Assembly: GCA_023525975.1 (NCBI GenBank)
Contig: CM042029.1
Coordinates: 88,146,849-88,210,848 of the forward strand
DNA from: Smallanthus sonchifolius
Taxonomy: Eukaryota > Streptophyta > Magnoliopsida > Asterales > Asteraceae
Length of the DNA: 64,000 nt
Direction: 5' to 3'
Position numbers and translations under genes: made by a program. This document shows positions 35,135 to 47,800 of this stretch, in pieces (position 1 is the first letter of the stretch; each line of letters begins with the position of its first letter). Under the pieces are notes generated by a model. That model was given only the letters and a program-made list of their open reading frames with translations. It was not told the origin of the DNA and ran no database searches.

Positions 35135-35934
35135 CAGTGACGGATCCATGATTTTTAGCCAGCGGGTGCCTAAAATAGGTAATGTTAAAACATGTTAGGT
35201 CACTACGGGTCGAATAAATAAGTTACATTAAATCGTAACTAAAAAATAATCATAGCAAAAATGACAGCGAAAGATATAAATAAATAAAGATTTTAAAAGA
35301 ATAACTGAAACACTTATATAAATTTATAGCTCTAAATCTAAAAAGTATAAATAAATAAATAATGTATAATGATATAATCAATAAAAAACAATATAAAATA
35401 ATGTTTAATCTTTTATATTAAGTTAAATAAATTAATAAGGAAAAAAAATAAATAGTTCAAATTTTACAGTTCAATTAAAATTTGATTTATATATTGTCAC
35501 TGTGCATGACAGGGTATACAGTGATTTAAACTTTGTAGACTTTGACCTTTATAGACTCTGGCTCTGCACTTTGCATTGCTCTATTTTTTCACATACAAAA
35601 AAATAAAATAAATAAAAACCATACGTTTTGGTTAAGTATTGGGCTGTGGCTTAGTTTTTAAAAGGCTCAATTCACCAAATGTTAATATTAATAGGTTGTC
35701 TTCTTCGTCTTTCTCAAAACACCCAGAGGAGCGTCTACCACCGTCACTACTGTTGCTGTCGCCGTCTCCGGTAGAAAAAAGTTTCGGTCATCCGAAATCT
35801 GCGAGTTGATTCTGGTAAGGGCCTTTATAGGGTGCCTAAATTTTGTTAGCTTAATTTTTAAGAAAATTTACACTAATTAGGTCTTTTTAAGTGGGTGCAC
35901 TCCCACCCCTGCATCTCAAGTAAATCCGCCACTG
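35135..35934. mobile_element. hAT-type non-autonomous element (800 bp)
   Basis: The left end is CAGTGACGGATCCA; the right end on the minus strand is CAGTGGCGGATTTA. It is flanked by a perfect 8-bp duplication GTTGATGC (35127-35134 and 35935-35942), the hAT signature. No transposase frame. At least five related elements lie in the window. Confidence 0.85.
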
Positions 35935-35942
35935 GTTGATGC

Positions 35943-36331
35943 GTTCATGTTCAACGAGTCAACGTGTGTACTCGCCTATTTGACACAATTGACCGAAGTA
36001 GTAAAGATCTGATCTTCAATGGTGAGCTTCGTGATGACAAAATTACTCTATATAGTCAACGCAACTGACATTATTATTATAGTTCAGGTATATATTATAT
36101 TGGTTGGTGTTCAAAATAAAATGACAAAAACCGATGTTGAAGACAAGAACTAATAAATAAAAAATATTTTAAACATTAAAATATTGTCCAACTTGAATAT
36201 TAAATTCACCATTGTTTGTTTTACAGACATATTCTTCAAGATACAATATTTCTAATTTTAAATCAGTTTAATATTCAAATTAGATTTAATTTGTATTTTA
36301 CATGGAATGTATTTTGGAAGATAAATGATTA
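35943..36331. other. intergenic AT-rich DNA
   Basis: No gene or repeat edge recognised between the hAT element and the next SINE. Confidence 0.4.
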
Positions 36332-36347
36332 TTATAAATGAAATTTA

Positions 36348-36470
36348 TATTTTTTTTTTGAAAGGCAAATTTCTTAATTTCTGTTGAGAGTGGGACTTGA
36401 ACCGTGACCTCTCCAAAACTTGGTGTTCCTTAGAGGATTTTCCTCTATCATTGGACCACTAACCCTAATG
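36348..36470 (-). repeat. tRNA-derived SINE with target duplication
   Basis: On the minus strand it has A-box-like TTAGTGGTCCAATGATAG and B-box-like GGTTCAAGTCC, and ends in a poly(A)-type run. It is flanked by the 16-bp duplication TTATAAATGAAATTTA (36332-36347 and 36471-36486). Confidence 0.85.
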
Positions 36471-36486
36471 TTATAAATGAAATTTA

Positions 36487-37142
36487 ATTGGCATGATGTT
36501 TTTGCCTTTTGTAGCAAGGTAAGAACTTGAAATATTTTGGTGATAAAGTTAATGACATTCCATTATAGCTAAACTGACAATTGATAGGAGTCGAAGGCTC
36601 GCTCAAAGACGAGAGAATTTGTGTATCTGACTACCTTAAACTAGCTAGAAGTGTTTTGAAAACCGGACCGGGAACCGGAGACTTGGCCGGTTCGTTTATA
36701 TATGTTGAAACAGTTTTGCAGCGACCCGGTGGTCGGACTTATTGACTATTTTTTTAAATATGTTTTAAGTATCTTGGATTCGTATTTTGTAGCTAATTGT
36801 TACTTTAAAATTAATGAAATTGACTTATTGGTGGTTTTTTAAGGATTAGTGGTTGTTTTAATTGATTTATTTTTTAATATTAATGACGCTGTTTAAAACT
36901 AAAACTATGTAGTGTACACTTACAATTTTTACACCTTAACACATAAAAAAACTCATGCAAATGCACTTAAACTCTAAAAATCATTTCACCATTGTAGACA
37001 TATGATATTAACCGTAAAAATTTCGTCACATGTGCTAAAATAATCAAAATGTCCCTAAAAACCAACTAAATTTAAAAGAAATTAGAAATTTAGTTATTAT
37101 TATTATTATTATAAAACCAATTAAATTTAAAAGAAACTAGAA
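36487..37142. other. intergenic AT-rich DNA
   Basis: Contains a short direct repeat AAAAGAAATTAGAAATTTAG / AAAAGAAACTAGAAATTTAG at about 37074-37149. No gene is recognised. Confidence 0.4.
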
Positions 37143-37158
37143 ATTTAGATCATTTGAT

Positions 37159-37402
37159 TTTTTTGAAATGCGACTTTCTTAAACCATACTCTTTTCGGGA
37201 GCAGCCCTGTGCTCCTGTGAGTAATGCATGTCAAAGGGTTGTAACAACAGCGGGCTCAAACCCGGGACGCACCTAGGAGGAAACCCACAACTGGAATAAC
37301 CCCTGGAACAATTTGTCTCAAACGAAACTGAAATCCGTAACCTTCTATTTAAAAGCCTTTGAAAGGTCATTGGGCTACCAATCCACCAGAAAGCTTTATG
37401 GT
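37159..37402 (-). repeat. tRNA-derived SINE (about 244 bp) with target duplication
   Basis: On the minus strand it has A-box-like GGTGGATTGGTAGCCCAATG, B-box-like GGGTTTGAGCCC, and a short A-rich 3' end. It is flanked by the 16-bp duplication ATTTAGATCATTTGAT (37143-37158 and 37403-37418). Confidence 0.85.
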
Positions 37403-37418
37403 ATTTAGATCATTTGAT

Positions 37419-38006
37419 AATATTTATACTTTAGAATTCATTGGGCTGGGCTGGGCTGGGCTGGTTGGCAAGGCCCTTTCCATGTTGCTGCCTCCGGCTC
37501 CAGCTGTGAAAGTGTGATTTGTGAATCCCTAAATTCCATAGACTTGAGTACTTGACCATTAAAATTCAACCCCTTTGTATTATTATAATTACTAAATAAT
37601 ATTTAAAGGGGAAAATAATACTCGTACATTGTCACAAAATTTAAATATGTTATATTACAGATTTAATTTTTATTTTCACCTCTTATTTTACATATAATAT
37701 ATGTTTTTACCTGTTTATTTTTTATTAATTTAATTTTTTTGTAATACCTTTCGTTACACAGCTGTTTATAGTTTTTTAACATTTTAATATATTTTTTTAA
37801 ATGTAGTTGTATTTAAAACCATGTATATTTTTTGTTATATAATAAACGTCAACTATAAATTAAAAAAAATTATATAATATGAACTTATTATTTTTTTATT
37901 AATAAAAAATTCAATCTATTTCTCCTTGACTCCTTGATAGTTTTCTGTTGATAATTCGGCTCTTCCCTTCAAGTTGCCTGTAATTCTCTCTCATAAATCC
38001 CCAAAA
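37419..38006 (+). promoter_or_regulatory. upstream region and start of 5' leader of U-box gene 1
   Basis: From about 37900 the sequence is homologous to about 44250-44344 ahead of the second U-box gene, so it probably holds the transcription start. A GGGCTGGGCTGGGCTGG microrepeat lies at 37444-37461. No clear TATA box was chosen. Confidence 0.4.
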
Positions 38007-38033
38007 ATGGCGTCAATTCAAAGACGAATCTGA
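38007..38033 (+). CDS. conserved upstream ORF, MASIQRRI
   Basis: An eight-codon uORF in the 5' leader of U-box gene 1. The paralogue has MASIQKRI at the matching place; codon differences are AGA/AAG, and third-base changes leave the peptide almost unchanged. A leader intron follows, with donor at 38094 (CAG|GTCAGC) and acceptor before 38440 (CTAG|GTCCTTG). Confidence 0.55.
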   Translation: MASIQRRI

Positions 38034-38577
38034 GCTCGTCAACTGCTGATCTTCGTTGCATTTCATCGCAATTACATGTTTACTGCTTATCAGGTCAGCT
38101 AATTTCACGATTCTTTCCATATATGTGATACTGCTGTTGACTTTTAAGTCTTCTTCGTCCATATTTCATTGTTAATTGCTGTTTTCAGTTTCATAATTGG
38201 AAAACGAACAGTTTCGTTAAGATTTTCCGTTCGATTCCACTCATTTTGACAGATTTGATCATGTAATGTTGTATCTCACTTCTGTAGACTCCTTATTGAA
38301 TGATATCAGACCTTTATGTTCTGTAATTTGAATTTGTTCTTCAAATTTGCAGAGATTAACGATGAATACACCGTAACGGATATGCGAATACTTTTATAAT
38401 TTGGACTAGAAACAAATTTTGACTGACTTTGTTTCCTAGGTCCTTGTTCTTATCCTAAATGGATGGCCTTCTGAGAGTATTAGGGTTTTAGGCTGAGTCA
38501 ACCAGCAATACTGAAGGATTTATAATGATCACAACTGTACAGAATTGGTAGCATTTGTTTATAATAATTGTGTTGTA

Positions 38578-41500
38578 ATGGAAGTAATTACAAGCACTTC
38601 TTCAGCAGCAGCTTCAGTGTTAATCTCTCAAACTGTAGAATTGATGATTGAAGTAGTCACTGAAACTAAGAATGTTTTTGTAGAGAAGGAGAGTTTTTCA
38701 GAACTTGCTTCGTATTTGAATAGAATTGTTCCTCTTTTAAAAGAATTGAACAAAAAGGATACTGGTAGTAATGTTGAGAACAGTTTTGTTGAGGTCCTGA
38801 ATCAACAAGTTAAAGTGGCTAAACAGCTGACCACTGAATGTAGTCAAAAGAACAGAGTGTATCTCTTGATAAATTGCCGGTCTATCACCAAACGGATAGG
38901 GGAAATTACGAGAGAAATTAGCCGTGCGTTAAGTTTGATTCCTTTTTCTCAATTGGGAATTTCTGCAAGCATGAAACAGGATCTTGGTCAGCTCTGTGAT
39001 GTTATGCAGTCTGTAGAGTTCAAAACAGCTGTAGCAGATGAAATGATTTTGGAGAAAATAGAGTCTGGAATTCATGAAAGGAATGTGGATCGCGTGTATG
39101 CCAACAGTTTACTGGTTTCCATTGCACAAGTTCTTGGAATATCAACTGAACGGTCTTCGTTAAAGAAAGAATTTGAAGATTTTAAGAGTGAGATAGAAAA
39201 TGCACAATTGAGGAAGGATCAAGCTGAAGCAATTCAAATGGATCAAATAATTGCTTTACTGGAACGAGCAGATGCAACTTGTTCTCCTGAAGAAAAAGAA
39301 AAAAAGTATTTGACTAAACGGACTTTATTGGGAAGTCAACCGTTAGAACCACTCCAGTCATTTTACTGCCCGATTACCCGAGAAGTTATGGTGGACCCTG
39401 TTGAAACGACTTCTGGTCACACTTTTGAAAGAACTGCGATTGAGAAATGGTTGGCTGACGGGAGTAACTTGTGTCCTTTAACCATGATTCCTTTGGATAA
39501 TTTAATATTGCGGCCTAATAAAACATTAAGGCAATCAATTGAGGAATGGAAGGATAGAAACACCATGATCACAATAGCTTCAATCAAACAAAAACTCTCT
39601 AAGCCAGTAGCAGAGAACGAGCAAGACGTGATTTGTTGTCTGGAGAAGTTGCAAAACTTATGTGAAGAAAGAGCTGCACACCGGGAATGGATAGTTTTGG
39701 AGAATTACATTCCTACCCTTGTGGAATTACTTGGTGGTAAAAGCCGGGACATAAGGACTCGTACACTTGTCTTACTTTGCATTTTGGCAAAGGATAGTGA
39801 TGACGCAAAGGTACATATGCTTCAACTTTGATACTGATGATTGTGAGATTCTTTTCCATTACATGAAATGCTATAATGCAACTTCTACTTCATTTAACCT
39901 TCAAGGGGGTGGCGTAGCGGTAAGCGCTTGATTCAGCAAGTTTGAATCCAGCTTTTACTGGTTTTTTCCTTTAACCCCTTGAAGACCACCTGTCCAGCGC
40001 AGGTTGCGTTTCACTTGGTCACATTGGTTAGCAGAGTATAGGTGGGGCCCCTGAGTGGTGAAGGGTTCTCATGATTATTAAAAAAAAACTTCTACTTTAT
40101 TTGGACTGTTTAGTAATTGGTTAATTGCATAAAAGAGTTACCAACTTCTTTTGTATTATAAAAAAACACTTATTTTATGAAAAACATCAAAGTTTCAAAA
40201 AGTTTGATTGAAGGTAATTACCTAATATAATTGGTTTCAGGCGCCATGTCATCAGTTTGACAGGTTGCCGGATCTGATTACCTTAAATTGAAGTCTTTGA
40301 AAATTGAAAGTTGGCTATCCTTAATCAAAAGCTTTGATATTTTAATGGGTTTTCTGGCCAAAAAAAGGTTTTGTAACGTTAAATGGAAACTGGACCAAAT
40401 TTTTGTTGCTTTGTATCTTTTTTTGTTATATTTTTCTCATAATCAAAGCTTATTGTAGGATAGGATTGCAAGAGTCAATGGTGTGATTGAATCCATAGTT
40501 CGGTCTCTTGGGCGTCGAATTTCTGAAAGAAAACTGGCAGCTGAATTATTATTGGAATTATCACGAAATGAGACGTTGAAAAATTGCATTGGGATGGTTC
40601 AGGGATGCATACTACTTTTAGTAACCATGTCCAACAGTGATGACACTCAAGCTGCTACACGGGCACATGAGCTTTTGGACCAACTTTCATTCTCTGATCA
40701 AAATGTCATCCAGATGGCAAAAGCTAATTATTTTACACATCTGCTGCATCGATTATCTTCAGGTTATTTCTGTAAATAAGATACTAATTTAATATCAAAT
40801 TTCTTATTGTTGCTTAAATAGTTACATGGCTACATGTCATGCCTGTTAAAGCCTTTTAGTATGTTAGATAACCATATTCGTCACATGTGACGATTTCAAC
40901 CCATTTAGTATGAGTGGTATTTAACACAATAATGTTTTTTGTAATCATAACACACTAATTATTTATAAAATGTATTTAAAAAATGGGCAGAAAGTGTTGA
41001 AGGGTCAGCATCCAACCCGCCCGGCACAATCTGTTTGACCCGTACTAAAATGGCCCATTTTGATGGCAGGCTCGGAAGAAGTGAAGATGTCGATGGTGAC
41101 AACATTGGCAGAAATGGAACTAACCGATCACAATAAATCTTCTTTATTTGAAAACGGTGCACTTGATTCACTTCTTCACCTGGTCTCTCAAGGAAACCCT
41201 AGGATGAAAGAAACAGCAGCTAAAGCGCTTAGGAACCTCTCAAGCTTTCCAAAAAACAGCATACAGATCATAAAAAATGGTTCAGTCAACTCTTTGGTCA
41301 ATCTTCTCTACAATCACAAGTCGTCAGAGTGTTTACAGTATGAGTTGGCAGCCATAATCATGCATCTTGCCATGTCAACCATGTCACAGAATTACAATGA
41401 ACCACCTGTTTCATTATTTGAATCTGATGGAGATATTGATGGCCTTTTTTATTTCATTGGTTCAAGATCTTTGGTGCAAGAAAGTTTACTTCGTTCTTTT

Positions 41501-42841
41501 TATGCCATGTGTCACTCTCCTTTAGCTATCACAGTTAAAACAAAGTTGAGACAGGTAACATTTTCATTCCAATAACTTCACTTTTGATTTTGGGTTAATT
41601 GCATAAAAAGGGTAACATGGTCAACTTGGTCAAATTTATCAACAAATAAATTGTCATGTCATCAAGTTAACCTAAATCATATTTATTGGAAGTTGGTTAC
41701 CTTAATTTCAAAGTTTTGAAACTTTCTTTGTTTTTTGAAGTAAAAATAGTAATTGAACCAAAGCTGGTGTACCTTTTATGCGATTAGCTGTTGATTTATA
41801 ATGGGTTTCCTTATTTTTTGTTACATAATTCTTCAGAATCCAGAAAACATCAAATCGTTGGTGCTTTTATGTGAAAATGAAAACCAGAAGGTGAGAGCAA
41901 ATGCTGTGAAGTTATTCTGTTGTTTAACAGAAGATGGTGATGACAAAGAGATTATAGACCGCATGGGGCTGCAATTAATCCAGACTTTAATAAAAATAAT
42001 AAAATCTCCCATTGATGAAGAAGAGATTGCTTCTGCAATGGGTGTGATTTCAAATCTGACTCAGTCACCTCAACTCACCGAGTCACTATTACAAGCAGAA
42101 GGCCTTCCTGTTATTTCCGCATGTCTTCGTGACAGAATGCAAAACAGGCTCCATCAGAAACAACTTATTGAAAACACCGTTGGTTCACTTTGTCATTTCA
42201 CTATTCCTACAAACCAGAGTTCACAGAAGAAACTAGCCGAGACAGGTGTCATTCCCTTATTAGTCCAGTTGTTAGAGCTAGGAACAAGTTTGACCAAAAG
42301 AAAAGCATCCATTTCTCTTGGTCAACTTTCTAAAAACTCATTCAAGTTAACTCACCCAATCGCGAGACACTTGGGGGGAATATTCAGATGCTTCTCGCCT
42401 CAATTGGATTCAAGGTGCCCCGTACATCAAGGAATCTGTACGGTTGAATCGTCTTTTTGTTTAGTGGAAGCTGATGCAGTTTCACCATTAGTGAGACTTT
42501 TGGGAGACTCTGATTTGAATGTTTGTGAAGCTTCTTTAGATGCACTGTTGACTTTAATTGAAGCTGAAAGACTACCATATGGGTCTAAAGTTCTTGCTGA
42601 AGCTAATGCTATACATCCGATTATAAAATTACTGAACTGCCCTTCTTCGGGCTTGCAGGAAAAGGTATTGAACGCATTGGAGAGAGTATTCCGTTTGTTG
42701 GATTTCAAGCAAAAATATGGAAATTTGGCTCAGATGCCTTTAGTTGACTTGACTCAAAGGGGAAACAACAGAACAAAATCTCTGGCAGCCCGGATTCTGG
42801 GTCAGTTGAATGTGCTTCATGATCAATCATCTTATTTCTAG
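38578..42841 (+). CDS. U-box/ARM-repeat E3 ubiquitin ligase, PUB43/44-like, copy 1
   Basis: Four exons (38578-39810, 40459-40762, 41070-41554, 41837-42841) with GT-AG introns give 1,008 residues. The first true ATG is 38578 (MEVITSTSS); the frame is open further upstream but without an ATG. Residues 1-250 are the helical U-box N-terminal domain with coiled coil. The U-box is at about 261-333 (FYCPITREVMVDPVET, HTFERTAIEKWL, LCPLT) and contacts the E2 enzyme. The remaining 600 residues are ARM-like repeats (for example ETAAKALRNLSSFPKNS, DAVSPLVRLLGDSDLNV) for substrate binding. The length and layout match PUB43/PUB44-type ligases, some of which act in senescence and immunity. Introns 1-3 are small; intron 1 carries a SINE. 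A close tandem copy lies 2 kb downstream. Confidence 0.92.
39896..40086 (+). repeat. SINE in intron 1 of U-box gene 1
   Basis: A tRNA-like head (GGTGGCGTAGCGGTAAGCGC, then AGTTTGAATCC) and an A-rich tail. It is flanked by a 16-bp duplication, AACTTCTACTTCATTT at 39880-39895 versus AACTTCTACTTTATTT at 40087-40102. The paralogue has a single uninterrupted version at about 46168-46183, so the insertion postdates the gene duplication. Confidence 0.9.
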
Positions 42842-44344
42842 GAGTTTTTATAAATTAAAATTGATGTTTGATAGGGTTATGGTTTGTATTATCATCAGTG
42901 GGCAGATAGAATATCTCCTGATTTTTAGTTAAAATTCTTTTTTGTACACAGCTTTTGTATTATATTTTGTATATGACATTTTATAGTGTTACAGTCAAAG
43001 TTAAAATTATTTGTTTTCATGTTACATTCCCACCAAAGGTTTGAAGAGGACATGAAGATCTTGTCTGTGAGGAACAAGTGAACAACAACCTATAGCATCC
43101 CCACCAAAGTCATTGCCAACTGGACCACATGGACTTCAAACACCGTTGTCGCCGCCGCCACCACCACCACCAACGTTATGTGGTGGTGACAGTGGTTGCA
43201 ACTGTTGGGTCGTGGCGGTGGTGGTGCGGAACGCAACGTTGACAAGTAGGTGATGGCAATGATGATAGATTTAAGTTTATTAATGATTGTGTTTGTCATC
43301 CAAATACGTTACAAATTCAAATTCCACTTATAGATTTCAATTATTTTAAATTCTAAATCTTTTTGACAAATATAAAATCAAATCTAATTCTTTCAAACTC
43401 CAATTCATTTAAAAAATTCAATTCCTATGAAAAAAAAGTTTCAGAAACCAAACGCGTTCTTAGTATCCTAACAATTCTCAACACAGAGAAATCATTAACA
43501 TTAGTTTCTACTCAGTTACAATTAATTAAATTTATACTATTATTATTAACTCTATGGTGTTTGGGAGTGTGGTGAGAAAGTGCTTATTGACTTATTGGAT
43601 TTTACAAAAAGCCGATAAATAAAAAAATTAGCATTTTTTTTTTGAAAAAACTAATAAATCAATAAGCCATTCTCAAACACCCAAGCAAGATGGTGAAAAA
43701 TTACAATACTTGATTAATTTTTTTTAAGGGGATAGAGGAATAATTAAGGGTTTAAAATATTGATAAAATAAAAATATATATATACATATTTATAAAAAGA
43801 CCTAAATACCTCTTAAATTATGGATGAAGTTAGCTGATCGGGTGAAAATGACAAGTTTTGTAAACCACAATCATACACAGGAATAAAATAAACTTTTTGG
43901 ATGAAACTGCACATCGACGAAAGTGACAGTTTACTCTTCTTTTATTTTTTTTAAATATTTTAATATTTATAATAAATTTTGGGCATATTAGCGTTTCGAC
44001 GTGAGCTTTTCCCCAAAGTTAATACTAGTGTACAGCCTGTCAAAACCAAGCATTACAATTTTTAACATTAGCGCACGGTCTGTTTTAAGTAATTTAACTT
44101 TACTGTTTGGCTTTCAACTAATTAACGTGTAAATTTGTCTTACTTTTTGACCAAGTGATAATCTTAGAATAATGATATGAAACTATTGAACAATATTTCT
44201 AATTTTGACTATAAAACAACAAAACATATAAATTTTTTATTATTAAAAGAAAATTCGATTTATTTTCTCCTTGTAACCTGCCAGTTTAGCAAACTGTTGA
44301 TCATTCTCCTCTTCAAGTCAAGACCTTGGAATTCTCTCTCACAA
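42842..44344. other. intergenic DNA between the U-box paralogues
   Basis: Contains the 3' end of gene 1 and the promoter of gene 2. A small inverted-repeat element lies at about 43554-43683 (TGTTTGGGAGTG on the left, CTCAAACACCC on the right). At 43150-43230 a CCACCACCACC tract faces GTGGCGGTGGTGG, forming an imperfect hairpin. No further gene is recognised. Confidence 0.5.
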
Positions 44345-44371
44345 ATGGCGTCAATTCAAAAGCGAATTTGA
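44345..44371 (+). CDS. conserved upstream ORF, MASIQKRI
   Basis: The uORF of U-box gene 2, equivalent to 38007-38033. The leader intron donor is at 44432 and the second leader exon starts at 44746. Confidence 0.55.
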   Translation: MASIQKRI

Positions 44372-44875
44372 TCACGTCAACTGCTGATCTTCGTTGCATT
44401 TCATCACAATTACATGTTTACTGCTTTTCAGGTCAGCTAATTTCACTATCTCTGATACTGCTGTTGACTTCCAGGTCTTCTTCGTCCCTATTTCATTCTT
44501 AATTGCTGTTTTCAGTCTTATAATCCGAAAACGATCAGTTTCATCTAGGTTTAATAATCGTACGTCTTACGCTGATTCAATTCTAGAAACGAAGACGTTT
44601 ATGTGCGTTTAGACTGCAATTATGCTCGATTATTGCAACAATTAGGTTTCTGTTTAATTAGCTTGATCATTCAAATCTGCATAGATTAACTACAAGAAGC
44701 TAGGGCAAGCTAAAAGCAAATTTTGACTGAAATTTTGCTTCTCAGGTCCTTGTTCTTATCCTAAAGGGATGGCATCCTGAGACTATTAGGCTGAGTTAAC
44801 CAGCAATACTGAAGAATTTGTAATGAGCATAATTGTACCAAATTGGTAGCATCCATTTATAATAATTTTATTGCA

Positions 44876-47800
44876 ATGGAAGCAATTACAAGCGCTTCTT
44901 CGATGGCAGCTTCAGAGTTTATCTCTCAAACTATAGAATTATTTACTGAAGTAGCTACTGAAGCTAAGAAAGTTATTGTAGGGAAGGAGTGTTTTTCAGA
45001 ACTTGCTTCGTATTTGGATAGAATTGTTCCTCTTTTAAAAGAGTTAAATAAGAAAGATACTAGTAATGTTGAGAACAGTTTTGTTCAGATCCTGAATCAA
45101 CAAGTTAAAGTTGCTAAACGATTGATTACTGAATGTAGTCAAAAGAATAGAGTGTACATCTTTGTAAATGGTCGGTCGATCACCAAACGAGCAGGGGAAA
45201 TTACAAGGGAGATTAGTCGGGCGTTAAGTTTGATTCCTTTTTCCCAATTGGGAATTTCTGCAAGCATACAACAGGATCTTGGTCAGCTCTGTGATGTTAT
45301 GCAGTATGTAGAATTTAAAACAGCTGTAGCAGATGAAATGATTTTGAAGAAAATAGAGTCAGGAATTCATGAAAGGAATGTGGATCGCGCGTATGCCAAC
45401 AGTTTACTGGTTTCCATTGCACAAGTTCTTGGAATATCAACTGAAAGATCTTCATTAAGGAAGGAGTTTGAAGATTTTAAGAATGAAATAGAAGATGCAA
45501 AGTTGAGGAAAGATCAAGCGGAAGCAATTCAAATGGATCAAATAATTGCTTTACTGGAGCGAGCAGACGCTACTTATTCTCCTGAAGAGAAAGAAAAAAA
45601 GTATTTGACTAGACGTACTTCGTTAGGAAGTCAACCGCTAGAACCACTTCAATCATTTTACTGCCCGATTACCCGAGAAGTTATGGTGGACCCTGTTGAA
45701 ACGGCTACTGGTCATACTTTTGAAAGAACTGCCATTGAGAAATGGTTGGCTGATGGGACTAACTTGTGTCCTTTAACCCTGTTCCCTTTAGATAATTTAA
45801 TATTACGCCCTAATAGAACTTTAAGGCAATCAATTGAGGAATGGAAGGATAGAAACACCATGATCACAATTGCTTCATTGAAATCAAAACTCTCAAAGCC
45901 ATTAGCAGAAAATGAGGAAGAAGTGATTTGTTGTCTGGAGGAGTTGCAAAGCTTGTGTGAAGAAAGAGCTGCACACCGGGAATGGGTAATTTTGGAGAAT
46001 TACATTCCTACCCTTGTGGAATTACTTGGCAGTAAAAGCCGAGAGATAAGGACTCGTACTCTTGTCTTATTTTGCATTTTGGCAAAGGATAGTGATGACG
46101 CAAAGGTACTTATACTTCAACTTTGATACCGATGATTGTGAGATTCTTTTTTATGACGTGGAATGTTATATTGCAACTTCTACATCATTTGGATTGTTTA
46201 TTAAAGTTACCAACTTGGTCAGTTTTTATTTTGGGACAGAAAAAACATTAAATCAGAAGTTTAATATAACTGGTTTTCAAGCACCTTGTTATCATTTTGA
46301 CAGGTTGAGATGTGATTACCTTAAATCGATGTCTTTTAAGGTTGGCTACCTTATATCAATTTTTTTGATACTTTGATGGTTTTTCTGGCCACAAAAAGGT
46401 TTTGTACCCTGAAATAGAAATGTTCCAAAGTTTTTGTTGCTTTGTATCTTTTCCTTTTAGTTTAATTTCTCATACTCAAAGCTTATTGTAGGATAGGATT
46501 GCAAAAGTCAATGGTGTGATTGATTCTATAGTTCGGTCACTTGGGCGTCAAATTTCTGAAGGAAAACTGGCTGTTGAGTTGATATTGGAATTATCACAAA
46601 ACGAGACATTAAAAAAATGCATTGGGATGGTTCAGGGATGCATACTACTTTTAGTCACCATGTCCAACAGTGACGACGCTCAAGCTGCCACCTGGGCACA
46701 TGAGCTTTTGGACCGACTTTCATTCTCAGATCAAAATATCATCCAGATGGCAAAAGCCAATTATTTTACGCATCTGCTGCATCGACTATCTTCAGGTTCT
46801 TTCTATAAATCAGATAATGATTAATATCAAGTTTCTTACTGATGCTTAAATAGTTAAATGTCATGCCTGTTAATATCAAATTTCTTTATTTGATATCAAA
46901 TTAGCTAGTTAGATAACCATATTTATTACATGTGGCGGTTTCGACCCATTTACTTAGTGGTTTGATTTTTTATTTTATTTTTTTGTTAATTTTTATCTCA
47001 AACAGGTTGTAAGTCATCCGAAGTTCATTTTTATTACCTATAACCTTCTAGCTCGGTTTTATTCATGTACTTATATTATTATTGTAATAATATTTATGTT
47101 AAAGATAACATCAATATGCAGACAGGAAATATAAAATCTATAATTATATTTAACAAACTAAAGTTTTTGTGATCATAACACACTAGTTATTTATAAAATG
47201 GACAGAAAGTGTTCCCAGGTCAGCACCCAACCTAACCTGTTTTGATGGTAGGATCGGAAGAAGTGAAGATGTGCATGGTGACGACATTGGCAGAAATGGA
47301 ATTAACAGATCACAACAAATCTTTGTTATTTGAAAACGGTGCACTCGATTCACTTCTTCACTTGGTCTCACAAGGAAATCCTAGAATGAAAGAAACAGCA
47401 GCTAAAGCACTTAGTAACCTCTCAAGCTTACCAAAAAACAGCATGCAAATTATAAAAAATGGTTCAGTCAACTCGTTGGTCAATCTTCTCTACAATCACA
47501 TGTCATCACACTGTTTTCGGGATGAGTTGGCAGCCATAATCATGCATCTTGCCACGTCAACCATGTCACAGAATTACAATGAACCACCTGTTTCATTATT
47601 TGAATCTGATGGAGATATTGATAGCCTTTTTTCTTTCATTGGTTTTTCAAGACCTTTGGTGCAAGAAAGTTTACTTCGTTCTTTTTATGCCATGTGCCAC
47701 ACTCCTTTAGCTATTACAGTGAAAGCAAAGCTGAGACAGGTAACATCTTCATGCCAATAACTTCACTTTTGATTTTGGGTTAATTGCATAAAAAGGTATC

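Noticed and set aside
38545..38577. Upstream extension of the U-box frame
   Set aside because: The open frame begins at TTG, not ATG; both paralogues have ATG at the same later place.
43150..43230. CCACC/GTGG inverted tract as a regulatory hairpin
   Set aside because: Simple-sequence composition explains the pairing.
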